Assembly (NCBI GenBank): GCA_010365135.1
Contig: JAAFGY010000010.1
Coordinates: forward strand, 1 to 43,443
Length of the DNA: 43,443 nucleotides
Reading direction: 5' to 3'
From: Flavobacterium sp.
Lineage (GTDB): Bacteria; Bacteroidota; Bacteroidia; Flavobacteriales; Flavobacteriaceae
Of this stretch, positions 24,793 through 31,620 are shown one piece after another (within the stretch, counting starts at the first letter, position 1; each line of letters begins with the position of its first letter). The notes under the pieces are model-generated. The model did not search any database. It was given only the letters and a program-made list of their open reading frames with translations, and was not told where the DNA came from. Made by a program: the position numbers and the translations under genes.

Positions 24793-27060
24793 TTATTTCA
24801 AACTCGCCTTAAACATTTTCAGTTCGTCCCAAGTGAATTTTTCGCCATAGTGTTCCTTCAAGCCGTTTAGCGTTTCTTCTTTATAGCCTTTGAAAGCGGC
24901 GGCTAAATCCAACAATTTATCTTCGGGCAAAACAGCGGTGATGGAGATTATTTCTGATTCTATGAGTTTGGCAATATGAGTTCCAATTGTTTGCGATGTC
25001 AGTTTTCTAATGGCAGCAATTTCTTTAATGGTGTTCTTTTCGAGCCACAATTCGTAGGTTTCCTGAACTGTAGATTTTTTGGGTTCTTTCTTTTCTTTTT
25101 CCTTTTTAGTGTAGCGTTCTAAATCAACTTCATCTTCAATTAAAGTTACATTTACGGCCTTGAAATCGTCTTGAATTGTCTTTAACTTGTTGATTTTGTA
25201 ATATTTAATTTCATCTGAAGACAACTTTTCCTTCGAAATCGTTTCTCCAGCAACCACGGTTTCAATCAATAATTTAGCTTTCATCAATCGCAAAACTGCC
25301 TTAGTTTGCAATTCTTCCAAAACCATTAATTCATCATAAAAAGCTTTGGCTTTTTTGAGGCGTTTAATTTCTTCGACTTTCCAAAGAATTTCAAAAACCA
25401 AATCGTCCATCAACTTGATAAAATAATTGTATGCGGCTTGGAAACGCTCCGAAACGTGATTTAAATCTACAGTTTCCGCATTGAAAATTTTATTCAATTG
25501 CACAATGAATTTTTGGGATGGATCCAAAAGTCTGTCGATGGCTTCCAATTGTTTTGCAGCCCAATTCGCCTGTTTGGATTTGACGGAAATCTCGGAATGC
25601 TCGGAATAACTGAACTTGTGATTACGCCATTCTTGTGCCAATTCTGACCAATCGAAGCTGTGTATTAAATAGTTATGAATGAAATTTTTTGTTTCTATTT
25701 GTAATGAATTTTCCAGAACTTCTTCTGATGCTTTGTTTAACGAATAATCCATCACGTCCTGATCGTTAGAAATGCCGTTCATTCGAAGCGGAGAAAGCAA
25801 AATCAAGCCGTTTAACGAGCGCAAACGCGATAAAGCCACATAAGCTTGTCCAGGAAGAAAAACTTGCGAAACATCGAGCGCAGCCTTGTCAAAAGTAAGT
25901 CCTTGGCTTTTGTGAACCGTAATCGCCCAAGCTAATTTTATTGGATAATGGACAAAAGTTCCTAACACTTCTTCCTCAATTTCTTTAGTATTTTCATCCA
26001 CTTTATAACGAATGTTTTCCCATTCGTATTTTTCGACTTCGATCGTTTTATTTTCTTCGGGGAAATGAACTAGGATTTCCTGACCAGAAAGCGATTTTAT
26101 AAAGCCCATTTTGCCGTTGAAATATTTTTTATCAAAATTCAAATCGTTTTTGATAAACATAATTTGTGCACCAACTTTAAGTTTTAAATTTTCTTCAACA
26201 GGAAATATTTTTTCTGGAAAATCACCCACAATTTCAGGTTTATAAATTACTAATTTTCCCTCCAAATCTTCCAAAGCTTGAGCATTGATCGAATCTGCTT
26301 TGGCATTGTGAGTTGTCAAAGTAATGTATCCTTTATTGGCTTTCAAATCGAAATTTGGATTTACATATTGATTCAGGTTTTGAATATCTGCCGAAGAAAT
26401 TTGATTGTTTCTCAAATTGTTCAAAATCGAAATAAAAACATCGTCCGTTTGACGGAAAATCTTGGACAATTCAATGTATAAAGGTGGATTTTGCTGGATA
26501 ACGTGAGAATGAAAAAAGAATTTTCCTTTGTAATAGGTTTTTAAAGTGCGCCATTCCTCATCCCGAATCACGGGCGGCAATTGCAACAAATCGCCAATAT
26601 ACAATACTTGAACACCCCCAAAAGGAGTGTTTTTTTTACGAACGGATTGCATCATAAAATCCAATGCGTCCAACAAATCGGCGCGGAGCATACTCACTTC
26701 GTCAATGATGAGCAATTCCATATTCTTGATAACCGCTTTTTTTAAACCACTCATTTTGAAATGTCTGCGCAAGGTTGCTTTAGTTTCAAATTTGGTGTTT
26801 TCGGAAAAATGTGGTGATGAATTATCAGGAATAAATCCGCCGAAGGGCAGCTGAAACATGGAATGAATCGTAACTCCGCCAGCGTTTAATGCGGCAATTC
26901 CTGTTGGTGCTACCACCACACAATTTTTATGCGTAGTTTGAATAATTTCACGCAGCAATGTCGTTTTTCCTGTTCCCGCTTTTCCCGTAAGGAAAATAGA
27001 ACGATGCGTTTGATTGATAAATCTCAGGGTGTAAATGGCGGCTTCGGAAATGGATTGCAT
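24793..27060 (-). CDS. Pif1-like AAA+ helicase with C-terminal HTH_40 domain
   Basis: A 755-residue superfamily 1 helicase of the Pif1/RecD-like type. The ATG at 27060 (MQSISEAAIYTL) is preferred to a TTG 51 bp upstream. Walker A is GKAGTGKTT (26-34), Walker B LLIIDEVSML, followed by QVLYIGDLLQLPP (motif III), RQTDD (motif IV) and the late motif WAITVHKSQGLTFDKA with YVALSRLR. A helical region follows, and the C-terminal 100 residues form a winged-helix HTH_40 module (YELWLEKNTIKEIAAIRKL, TSQTIGTHIAKLIES) like that in some RecQ proteins. Pif1-type helicases resolve G-quadruplexes or stalled forks; the role here is not known. Confidence 0.92.
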   Translation of the reverse strand: MQSISEAAIYTLRFINQTHRSIFLTGKAGTGKTTLLREIIQTTHKNCVVVAPTGIAALNAGGVTIHSMFQLPFGGFIPDNSSPHFSENTKFETKATLRRHFKMSGLKKAVIKNMELLIIDEVSMLRADLLDALDFMMQSVRKKNTPFGGVQVLYIGDLLQLPPVIRDEEWRTLKTYYKGKFFFHSHVIQQNPPLYIELSKIFRQTDDVFISILNNLRNNQISSADIQNLNQYVNPNFDLKANKGYITLTTHNAKADSINAQALEDLEGKLVIYKPEIVGDFPEKIFPVEENLKLKVGAQIMFIKNDLNFDKKYFNGKMGFIKSLSGQEILVHFPEENKTIEVEKYEWENIRYKVDENTKEIEEEVLGTFVHYPIKLAWAITVHKSQGLTFDKAALDVSQVFLPGQAYVALSRLRSLNGLILLSPLRMNGISNDQDVMDYSLNKASEEVLENSLQIETKNFIHNYLIHSFDWSELAQEWRNHKFSYSEHSEISVKSKQANWAAKQLEAIDRLLDPSQKFIVQLNKIFNAETVDLNHVSERFQAAYNYFIKLMDDLVFEILWKVEEIKRLKKAKAFYDELMVLEELQTKAVLRLMKAKLLIETVVAGETISKEKLSSDEIKYYKINKLKTIQDDFKAVNVTLIEDEVDLERYTKKEKEKKEPKKSTVQETYELWLEKNTIKEIAAIRKLTSQTIGTHIAKLIESEIISITAVLPEDKLLDLAAAFKGYKEETLNGLKEHYGEKFTWDELKMFKASLK

Positions 27061-27145
27061 AAGGCGTGTAATTTGAAAGCTAAAATATTGAAAATTTTGG
27101 TGGTTTTTCAAATTTTCTAGATGTATTTGAACTTCTTATAATTTT

Positions 27146-27286
27146 AGCCCCGAGTAAAGTGGAAATCCTCGAGATTTAGAAAGTGATTTTTTCTAGCCGG
27201 AAAAGAGCGACCAAAGGAAGCTCCTTTTCTGGTTAAGAAAAAACATTTGCTAAACGAGAGATTGCAACGAAAAGCGGGAAATAGCT
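27146..27286 (+). ncRNA. Structured intergenic element, candidate small RNA
   Basis: Three nested helices can be drawn. Outer: AGC (27146-27148) with GCT (27284-27286) and CCCG (27149-27152) with CGGG (27275-27278), with a 5-nt bulge. Middle: CTCG (27168-27171) with CGAG (27255-27258) and TTTAG (27175-27179) with CTAAA (27250-27254). Inner: a 12-bp hairpin of CCGGAAAAG-AGC with GCTCCTTTTCTGG (about 27197-27232). A terminator-like hairpin follows at 27294. From memory, other flavobacterial genomes carry similar intergenic sequences starting AGCCCCG and ending AGCGGGA-TAGCT; I cannot verify this here. The strand is uncertain. Confidence 0.5.
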
Positions 27287-27293
27287 TCAAAAA

Positions 27294-27320
27294 AAAATGC
27301 CACGCAATCGCGTGACATTT
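27294..27320. terminator. Bidirectional terminator hairpin
   Basis: Stem AAATG-C-CACGC/GCGTG-A-CATTT around an AATC loop, with one mismatch. On the minus strand it is followed by T9, fitting the OmpH-like gene; on the plus strand T-rich sequence also follows, fitting the structured element. Confidence 0.75.
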
Positions 27321-27340
27321 AGTTTATTTTTTTGGTAAAA

Positions 27341-27898
27341 TTATTTCTTAGCTTCTTCTTTTGCTGGAGTTTTGTACTTGTCATTCAACAATTTGATAAT
27401 TTCTTTTGTGATGTCAAATTTGTCTTCGGCATATAGGATACTAGCGTTGGAGTCGCCTGTTCCATAAATGTAAGCATAGCCTTTCTCTTTGCCATAAGCT
27501 TTGATAGTTCTTTTCACATTGGCTACTAGACTGTCCATTTCAACTCCGCCTTCTTGTTGCAATTCTTGCGATAATGCCTGTTGAGCTTGACCCAATTGTT
27601 GCTCTCTTTTTTGCAATTCAACCCCTTTTTGTTGTGCCCAAGCTTGCCCGTTTGCTTGTGCTTGTGCTTGAAAATTGGAAGCTTCTTGTTTGAATCTATT
27701 GATTTCAGCTTGAAGTTGTCTTCCTTTTTCTTCTCCTTTTGCTTTGTATTTAGCATCAAGATCTTTTGTTGCTGTATATTCTTTCATTAAAACCGAAGTG
27801 TCCACATAAGCTGTTTTTACTTCTTTAACTTCTGCTACTGGTTTATCACAAGAAACAATTGAAATTGCAAGTGCAATAATTACTACTATTTTTTTCAT
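27341..27898 (-). CDS. OmpH/Skp-like periplasmic lipoprotein
   Basis: A 185-residue OmpH-family protein from the ATG at 27898. The longer frame is rejected because the -7 box lies inside it. The signal MKKIVVIIALAISIVSC gives a lipoprotein, unusual for E. coli Skp but common for Bacteroidetes members. The core shows the family pattern: TAYVDTSVLMKEYTATKDLD, a long Q/A/K-rich coiled coil (about 55-125), then a C-terminal beta-strand part (YGKEKGYAYIYGTGDSNASILYAEDKFDIT). Skp homologues chaperone outer-membrane proteins; the lipid anchor would fix this one to a membrane. Confidence 0.9.
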   Translation of the reverse strand: MKKIVVIIALAISIVSCDKPVAEVKEVKTAYVDTSVLMKEYTATKDLDAKYKAKGEEKGRQLQAEINRFKQEASNFQAQAQANGQAWAQQKGVELQKREQQLGQAQQALSQELQQEGGVEMDSLVANVKRTIKAYGKEKGYAYIYGTGDSNASILYAEDKFDITKEIIKLLNDKYKTPAKEEAKK

Positions 27899-27932
27899 TA
27901 TTAATTTTTTTCTAATTTTTAAAGATTGACAA

Positions 27933-27940
27933 CAAAAATA
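27933..27940 (-). promoter_or_regulatory. -7 box (TATTTTTG) of the OmpH-like gene
   Basis: CAAAAATA on the plus strand, 34 bp upstream of the ATG at 27898; it rules out the longer in-frame start at 27964. Confidence 0.6.
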
Positions 27941-28145
27941 TAAAAAAATAAGCAGCATTATCAAAAAGTTGGAAAAATGCAGAAATATTTATAATATAAG
28001 AATTTGTTATTATAATTGCAGAATCAATAATTTGAACTTATCGAAATTGACTTTATCAGCTTCGAAATGATCAATGGTCTCAAAAAAGGCAACTCAATGT
28101 AGTTTTACCAACAAAAACGTTGCTTAAAATCGCTTAAAATGATTT

Positions 28146-28994
28146 TTACCTGTTTTTTAGGATGTAAATGTGTGAAGAATACTCAAAATTCTTCTTTGCT
28201 TTCCAATTTGATTGCAATCCGATGAAAAACGCTTTGATAAAATTCATTTTCCCGGATTTGTATTTTTCGGAAAGCAAACTCACATAAAATGAATCAAATT
28301 TCATTGGCAATATTTTTTCCAATTTCATTTCTTCTTTTTCGAAAAGCAATTGTATCGCTGTTTTCGAAAAATGCCAAAAGTGAATGGGCACATCGTAAGC
28401 AGCCCAAAATTTTCCGTAATGTTTTGCGTCGAAAGATTTAAAATTAGGAACAGCAATAATTAATGTCCCGCTGGGTTTTAATAAACGTTTCAATTCCTTG
28501 ATTTGTTTGTCTAAATCTGGAACGTGTTCTAAAACGTGCCACATCGAAATCACGTCAAAAGAATGGTTTTCTAATTCGCTGGTTTGTTCCACAAATGAAA
28601 CTCCTTTGCTTTTTGCAATAGCTTTTGCCTTATCACTTGGCTCCACTCCTATTGTTTGCCAGCCGTCATTTTTAGCAACCGACAAAAATTCTCCTGTCCC
28701 TGCTCCAATGTCTAAAATTCTTCCTTTTTGTGGTTGAAGCGAATTTATTAAATTCAGTTTGTTCATTAAAGCAATGCTTTTTATAAAATGGTACAGTTTT
28801 TCAAACAAAGAACGTTTATTGTCGGTATGTGAAATATAATCTTCGCTCTCGTAATATTTACCCAAATTTTCTAAATTGGGTTGCGGATAAGTGATTAACA
28901 TATCCAAAGTTTCGTCGTGATACAAATCGAAAGTTTCTTTAGAAACCGAATAATCTTTTACAGCGAGAAAATGTTTTTTGTTTGAAATGTCCAT
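28146..28994 (-). CDS. Class I SAM-dependent methyltransferase
   Basis: A 282-residue methyltransferase with the Rossmann motif I as ILDIGAGTGEFLSVAK (about 93-108), acidic motif II GVEPSDKAKAIAK, and the later SFDVISMWHVLEHVPDLDK and LKPSGTLIIAVPNF. The N-terminal 60 residues (TFDLYHDETLDMLITYPQP, YYESEDYISHTD) are a recurrent preface in this flavobacterial group. The histidine-rich IHFWHFSKTAIQLL is typical of the C-terminal region. The substrate is unknown; family members often act on quinones, sugars or other small molecules. Upstream lie a heptad array and parS-like site 1; the mnmG gene precedes it on the same strand by 146 bp. Confidence 0.88.
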   Translation of the reverse strand: MDISNKKHFLAVKDYSVSKETFDLYHDETLDMLITYPQPNLENLGKYYESEDYISHTDNKRSLFEKLYHFIKSIALMNKLNLINSLQPQKGRILDIGAGTGEFLSVAKNDGWQTIGVEPSDKAKAIAKSKGVSFVEQTSELENHSFDVISMWHVLEHVPDLDKQIKELKRLLKPSGTLIIAVPNFKSFDAKHYGKFWAAYDVPIHFWHFSKTAIQLLFEKEEMKLEKILPMKFDSFYVSLLSEKYKSGKMNFIKAFFIGLQSNWKAKKNFEYSSHIYILKNR

Positions 28995-29048
28995 TTATTT
29001 ATTTTATTCTTTTATTAAATTCTTAACAATATCAAGGGGTAACAAACT

Positions 29049-29064
29049 AGTTTCACGTGGAACA
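29049..29064. promoter_or_regulatory. parS-like ParB-binding site 1
   Basis: AGTTTCACGTGGAACA; its complement TGTTCCACGTGAAACT differs from the other three sites in the last base only. The bacterial parS consensus is TGTTTCACGTGAAACA. Confidence 0.72.
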
Positions 29065-29067
29065 AGT

Positions 29068-29137
29068 GCAGACTGTAGATTTTAGAATGCAGATTTTAGA
29101 TTCATCCACAATCTAAAATCTGAAATCTGAAATCTGA
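29068..29137. repeat. Inverted heptad array behind mnmG
   Basis: Four-and-a-half heptads of the AATCTGA type (29110-29137) and five of the opposite sense (29068-29102: GCAGACT, GTAGATT, TTAGAAT, GCAGATT, TTAGATT) flank a 7-nt centre. All are in one 7-base phase. The array starts two bases beyond the mnmG stop and can fold into a long hairpin. Confidence 0.85.
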
Positions 29138-29139
29138 AA

Positions 29140-31011
29140 TTATCTTCCCATATAAATCAACAATACGGAAACATCGCTTGGCGAAACTCCGCTTATTCTT
29201 GATGCTTGCGAAATAGTCACCGGACGTATCTTGCTTAATTTCTGTTTTGCTTCTATTGACATTGATTTTATTTTATTGTAATCAAAATTTTCAGGAATTT
29301 TTACGTCTTCTAATCTTGTCAATTTATTGGCATTGTTTCGTTCCTTTTCAATATAACCGGAATACTTTACTTGTATTTCGGCTTGTTCTAAGATTTCTTG
29401 ATCCAAATTATTTTCTGCAACATAAGCTGCAACCTTTTCGAATTTTATGATGTCTTCCAAATCAATTTGCGGACGAGAGAATACTTTAAACATTTTGTCG
29501 CCTTGCGTAATTAAGGCCGTATCTTTTGATTCTAAAATAGGATTTGCTTCCGCCATTGTAACACTCGTTTCTTTGAAAAACGCGACCATTTTTTCGGATT
29601 CATTCAGTTTGTGCTCCATTCGACGCAAGCGCTTTTCGGAAGCCAAACCTATTTCATAAGACATTGGTGTTAATCTAAAATCAGCATTGTCTTGACGCAA
29701 TAATGTTCTAAATTCGGCACGAGAAGTAAACATTCTATATGGTTCTTCGGTTCCTTTGGTGATTAAATCGTCAATTAAAACACCAATATATGCTTCATCT
29801 CTTTTTAAAATCAGAGGTGCTTTTTCTTGAACTTTTAAGGCCGCATTAATTCCAGCCATCAATCCTTGAGATGCTGCTTCTTCATATCCTGTGGTTCCGT
29901 TTATTTGTCCAGCGAAATACAATCCTTCGACTAATTTGGTTTCGAGAGTGTGTTTCAATTGAGTTGGAGGGAAATAATCATATTCAATCGCATATCCTGG
30001 GCGGAAAAATTTCACATTTTCAAATCCAACCACAGAACGCAACGCTTTGAATTGAATATCTTCTGGAAGTGATGTAGAAAATCCATTTACATAAACTTCA
30101 CAGGTATTCCAACCTTCTGGCTCCACAAACAATTGGTGTCTTTCTTTATCCGCAAAACGATTAATTTTATCTTCGATAGATGGACAATATCTTGGTCCGA
30201 TAGATTGTATTCTACCATTAAACATTGGCGAACGATCAAAACCTTCTCTCAAAATATTGTGAACTTCCAAAGAAGTATAGGTCATATGACACGATTTTTG
30301 GTGAGCCAATGGTTTGGTTACATCCGAATATGAAAATTTATCCGGTTTGGCATCGCCCTTTTCTTCATTCATTTTAGAATAATCCAAAGAACGACCATCA
30401 ACCCTTGGCGGCGTTCCTGTTTTCATTCTTCCTGCTTGAAAACCTGCATTGACTAAATCTTCGGTAATTCCATAAGCGGCACTCTCACCTGCTCTTCCTC
30501 CACCGAATTGTTTTTCGCCAATATGAATCAATCCGTTTAGGAAAGTTCCATTGGTTAAAACAACAGATTTCGAACGAATTTCAATCCCCAAAGAAGTTCT
30601 GATTCCCTTTATTTTACCATTCTCGATAATCAAGCCTTTAACCATTTCTTGGTAAAAATCAAGGTTTGGCGTTCCTTCGAGCATCAATCTCCATTCTTCG
30701 GCAAAACGCATTCGGTCGCTTTGGACTCTTGGCGACCACATTGCAGGCCCTTTGGATTTGTTCAACATCTTGAATTGAATCGCAGTATTGTCAGAAACAA
30801 TTCCGGAATATCCTCCAAGAGCGTCAATTTCCCGAACGATTTGACCTTTCGCAATTCCTCCCATAGCAGGATTGCAAGACATTTGAGCAATGTTTTGCAA
30901 ACTCATTGTCACCAATAAAGTTTTAGCACCCAAATTGGCAGCGGCGGCAGCAGCTTCAGAACCGCCGTGACCAGCTCCAACTACAATTACATCATATTCT
31001 TCTTGAAACAT
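29140..31011 (-). CDS. mnmG: tRNA uridine-5-carboxymethylaminomethyl modification enzyme MnmG (GidA)
   Basis: FAD-dependent enzyme that with MnmE modifies U34 of several tRNAs. The 623-residue protein is full length: FAD-binding VVGAGHGGSEAAAAAANLGA (about 10-29), CNPAMGGIAKGQIVREIDALGG, the conserved KTGTPPRVDGRSLDYS, RYCPSIEDKI, GLYFAGQINGTTGYEEAASQGLMAGINAA, and the C-terminal helical MnmE/tRNA-binding domain (RISGVSPSDVSVLLIYMGR). In many bacteria this gene lies near oriC and parAB; here no parA or parB is present, yet parS-like sites flank the gene on both sides. No MnmE or RsmG gene is in the window. Confidence 0.97.
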   Translation of the reverse strand: MFQEEYDVIVVGAGHGGSEAAAAAANLGAKTLLVTMSLQNIAQMSCNPAMGGIAKGQIVREIDALGGYSGIVSDNTAIQFKMLNKSKGPAMWSPRVQSDRMRFAEEWRLMLEGTPNLDFYQEMVKGLIIENGKIKGIRTSLGIEIRSKSVVLTNGTFLNGLIHIGEKQFGGGRAGESAAYGITEDLVNAGFQAGRMKTGTPPRVDGRSLDYSKMNEEKGDAKPDKFSYSDVTKPLAHQKSCHMTYTSLEVHNILREGFDRSPMFNGRIQSIGPRYCPSIEDKINRFADKERHQLFVEPEGWNTCEVYVNGFSTSLPEDIQFKALRSVVGFENVKFFRPGYAIEYDYFPPTQLKHTLETKLVEGLYFAGQINGTTGYEEAASQGLMAGINAALKVQEKAPLILKRDEAYIGVLIDDLITKGTEEPYRMFTSRAEFRTLLRQDNADFRLTPMSYEIGLASEKRLRRMEHKLNESEKMVAFFKETSVTMAEANPILESKDTALITQGDKMFKVFSRPQIDLEDIIKFEKVAAYVAENNLDQEILEQAEIQVKYSGYIEKERNNANKLTRLEDVKIPENFDYNKIKSMSIEAKQKLSKIRPVTISQASRISGVSPSDVSVLLIYMGR

Positions 31012-31013
31012 TT

Positions 31014-31055
31014 GATTTCAGATTGTTGATTAACGATTAATGTTTTCAGATTTAT
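31014..31055. repeat. GATT-type heptad array upstream of mnmG
   Basis: Six units in phase: GATTTCA, GATTGTT, GATTAAC, GATTAAT, GTTTTCA, GATTTAT. A further short run (GATTTAA, GGTTTTT, GATTTTC) lies at 31108-31128 between parS-like sites 2 and 3. Confidence 0.65.
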
Positions 31056-31088
31056 TTTCTGAAACCAAAATCTTTATTTAAAAACATT

Positions 31089-31104
31089 TGTTCCACGTGA
31101 AACA
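31089..31104. promoter_or_regulatory. parS-like ParB-binding site 2
   Basis: TGTTCCACGTGAAACA, 15 of 16 bases of the general parS consensus TGTTTCACGTGAAACA. It lies in the 190-bp gap between mnmG and ybeY. Confidence 0.82.
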
Positions 31105-31157
31105 TTTGATTTAAGGTTTTTGATTTTCATCATAACAAAAAACAGCCTTTACAAAGT

Positions 31158-31173
31158 TGTTCCACGTGAAACA
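31158..31173. promoter_or_regulatory. parS-like ParB-binding site 3
   Basis: TGTTCCACGTGAAACA, identical to site 2 and in the same orientation, 69 bp further. Confidence 0.82.
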
Positions 31174-31200
31174 AGATTGTAAAGCTATAAAAACAGATCG

Positions 31201-31620
31201 CTATTGTTCCACGTGAAACATAGCTAGTTTTTCATCTTCTTTACTTCTCATAAGAAGCTCGTCCTTTCCGGTTTTATCTTTGTACCCGCAGTAATGTAAA
31301 ACTCCGTGAACCAGAACGCGTTTCAATTCTTCATCAAAAGGGACATTGAAATCGACAGCATTATCTTTAACCCTTTCGACAGAAACAAAAACATCTCCGT
31401 TGATTTCATTTCCAATAGTGTAGTCAAAACTAATAATATCAGTCAATGTATCGTGGCCTAAATGCTCTACGTTTATTTTATGCAAATAATCATCATCGCA
31501 AAAAATGTAGTTTATCTCGCCTTCTTTCTTGTTTTCGGAAGTGATTACGTTAGAAATCCAGTTGCTAATCGCCTCTTCATTCTCTAGCGTAAATTCGGTT
31601 TCGTAATTAAAGTCTATCAT
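31201..31620 (-). CDS. ybeY: Endoribonuclease YbeY (16S rRNA maturation)
   Basis: Metal-dependent single-strand RNase involved in 16S rRNA 3'-end maturation and ribosome quality control. At 139 residues it is of normal length. The metal motif is HGVLHYCGYKD: H105 and H109 are present, while the position of the third histidine in E. coli YbeY holds D115, a replacement I associate with Bacteroidetes homologues. Other family segments are LGHDTLTDIISFDY and INGDVFVSVERV. Its start overlaps the end of the DUF4175 gene by 4 bp (ATGA), indicating translational coupling. The C-terminal six residues are encoded by a parS-like site. Confidence 0.94.
   Translation of the reverse strand: MIDFNYETEFTLENEEAISNWISNVITSENKKEGEINYIFCDDDYLHKINVEHLGHDTLTDIISFDYTIGNEINGDVFVSVERVKDNAVDFNVPFDEELKRVLVHGVLHYCGYKDKTGKDELLMRSKEDEKLAMFHVEQ
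31205..31220. promoter_or_regulatory. parS-like ParB-binding site 4, inside the ybeY coding end
   Basis: TGTTCCACGTGAAACA, identical to sites 2 and 3 and 47 bp from site 3. On the minus strand it forms the last codons of ybeY (M-F-H-V-E-Q). Confidence 0.82.

Noticed and set aside
29049-31220. Replication origin
   Set aside because: parS-like sites are present but no cluster of DnaA boxes (TTATCCACA) and no dnaA gene; only origin proximity is suggested.
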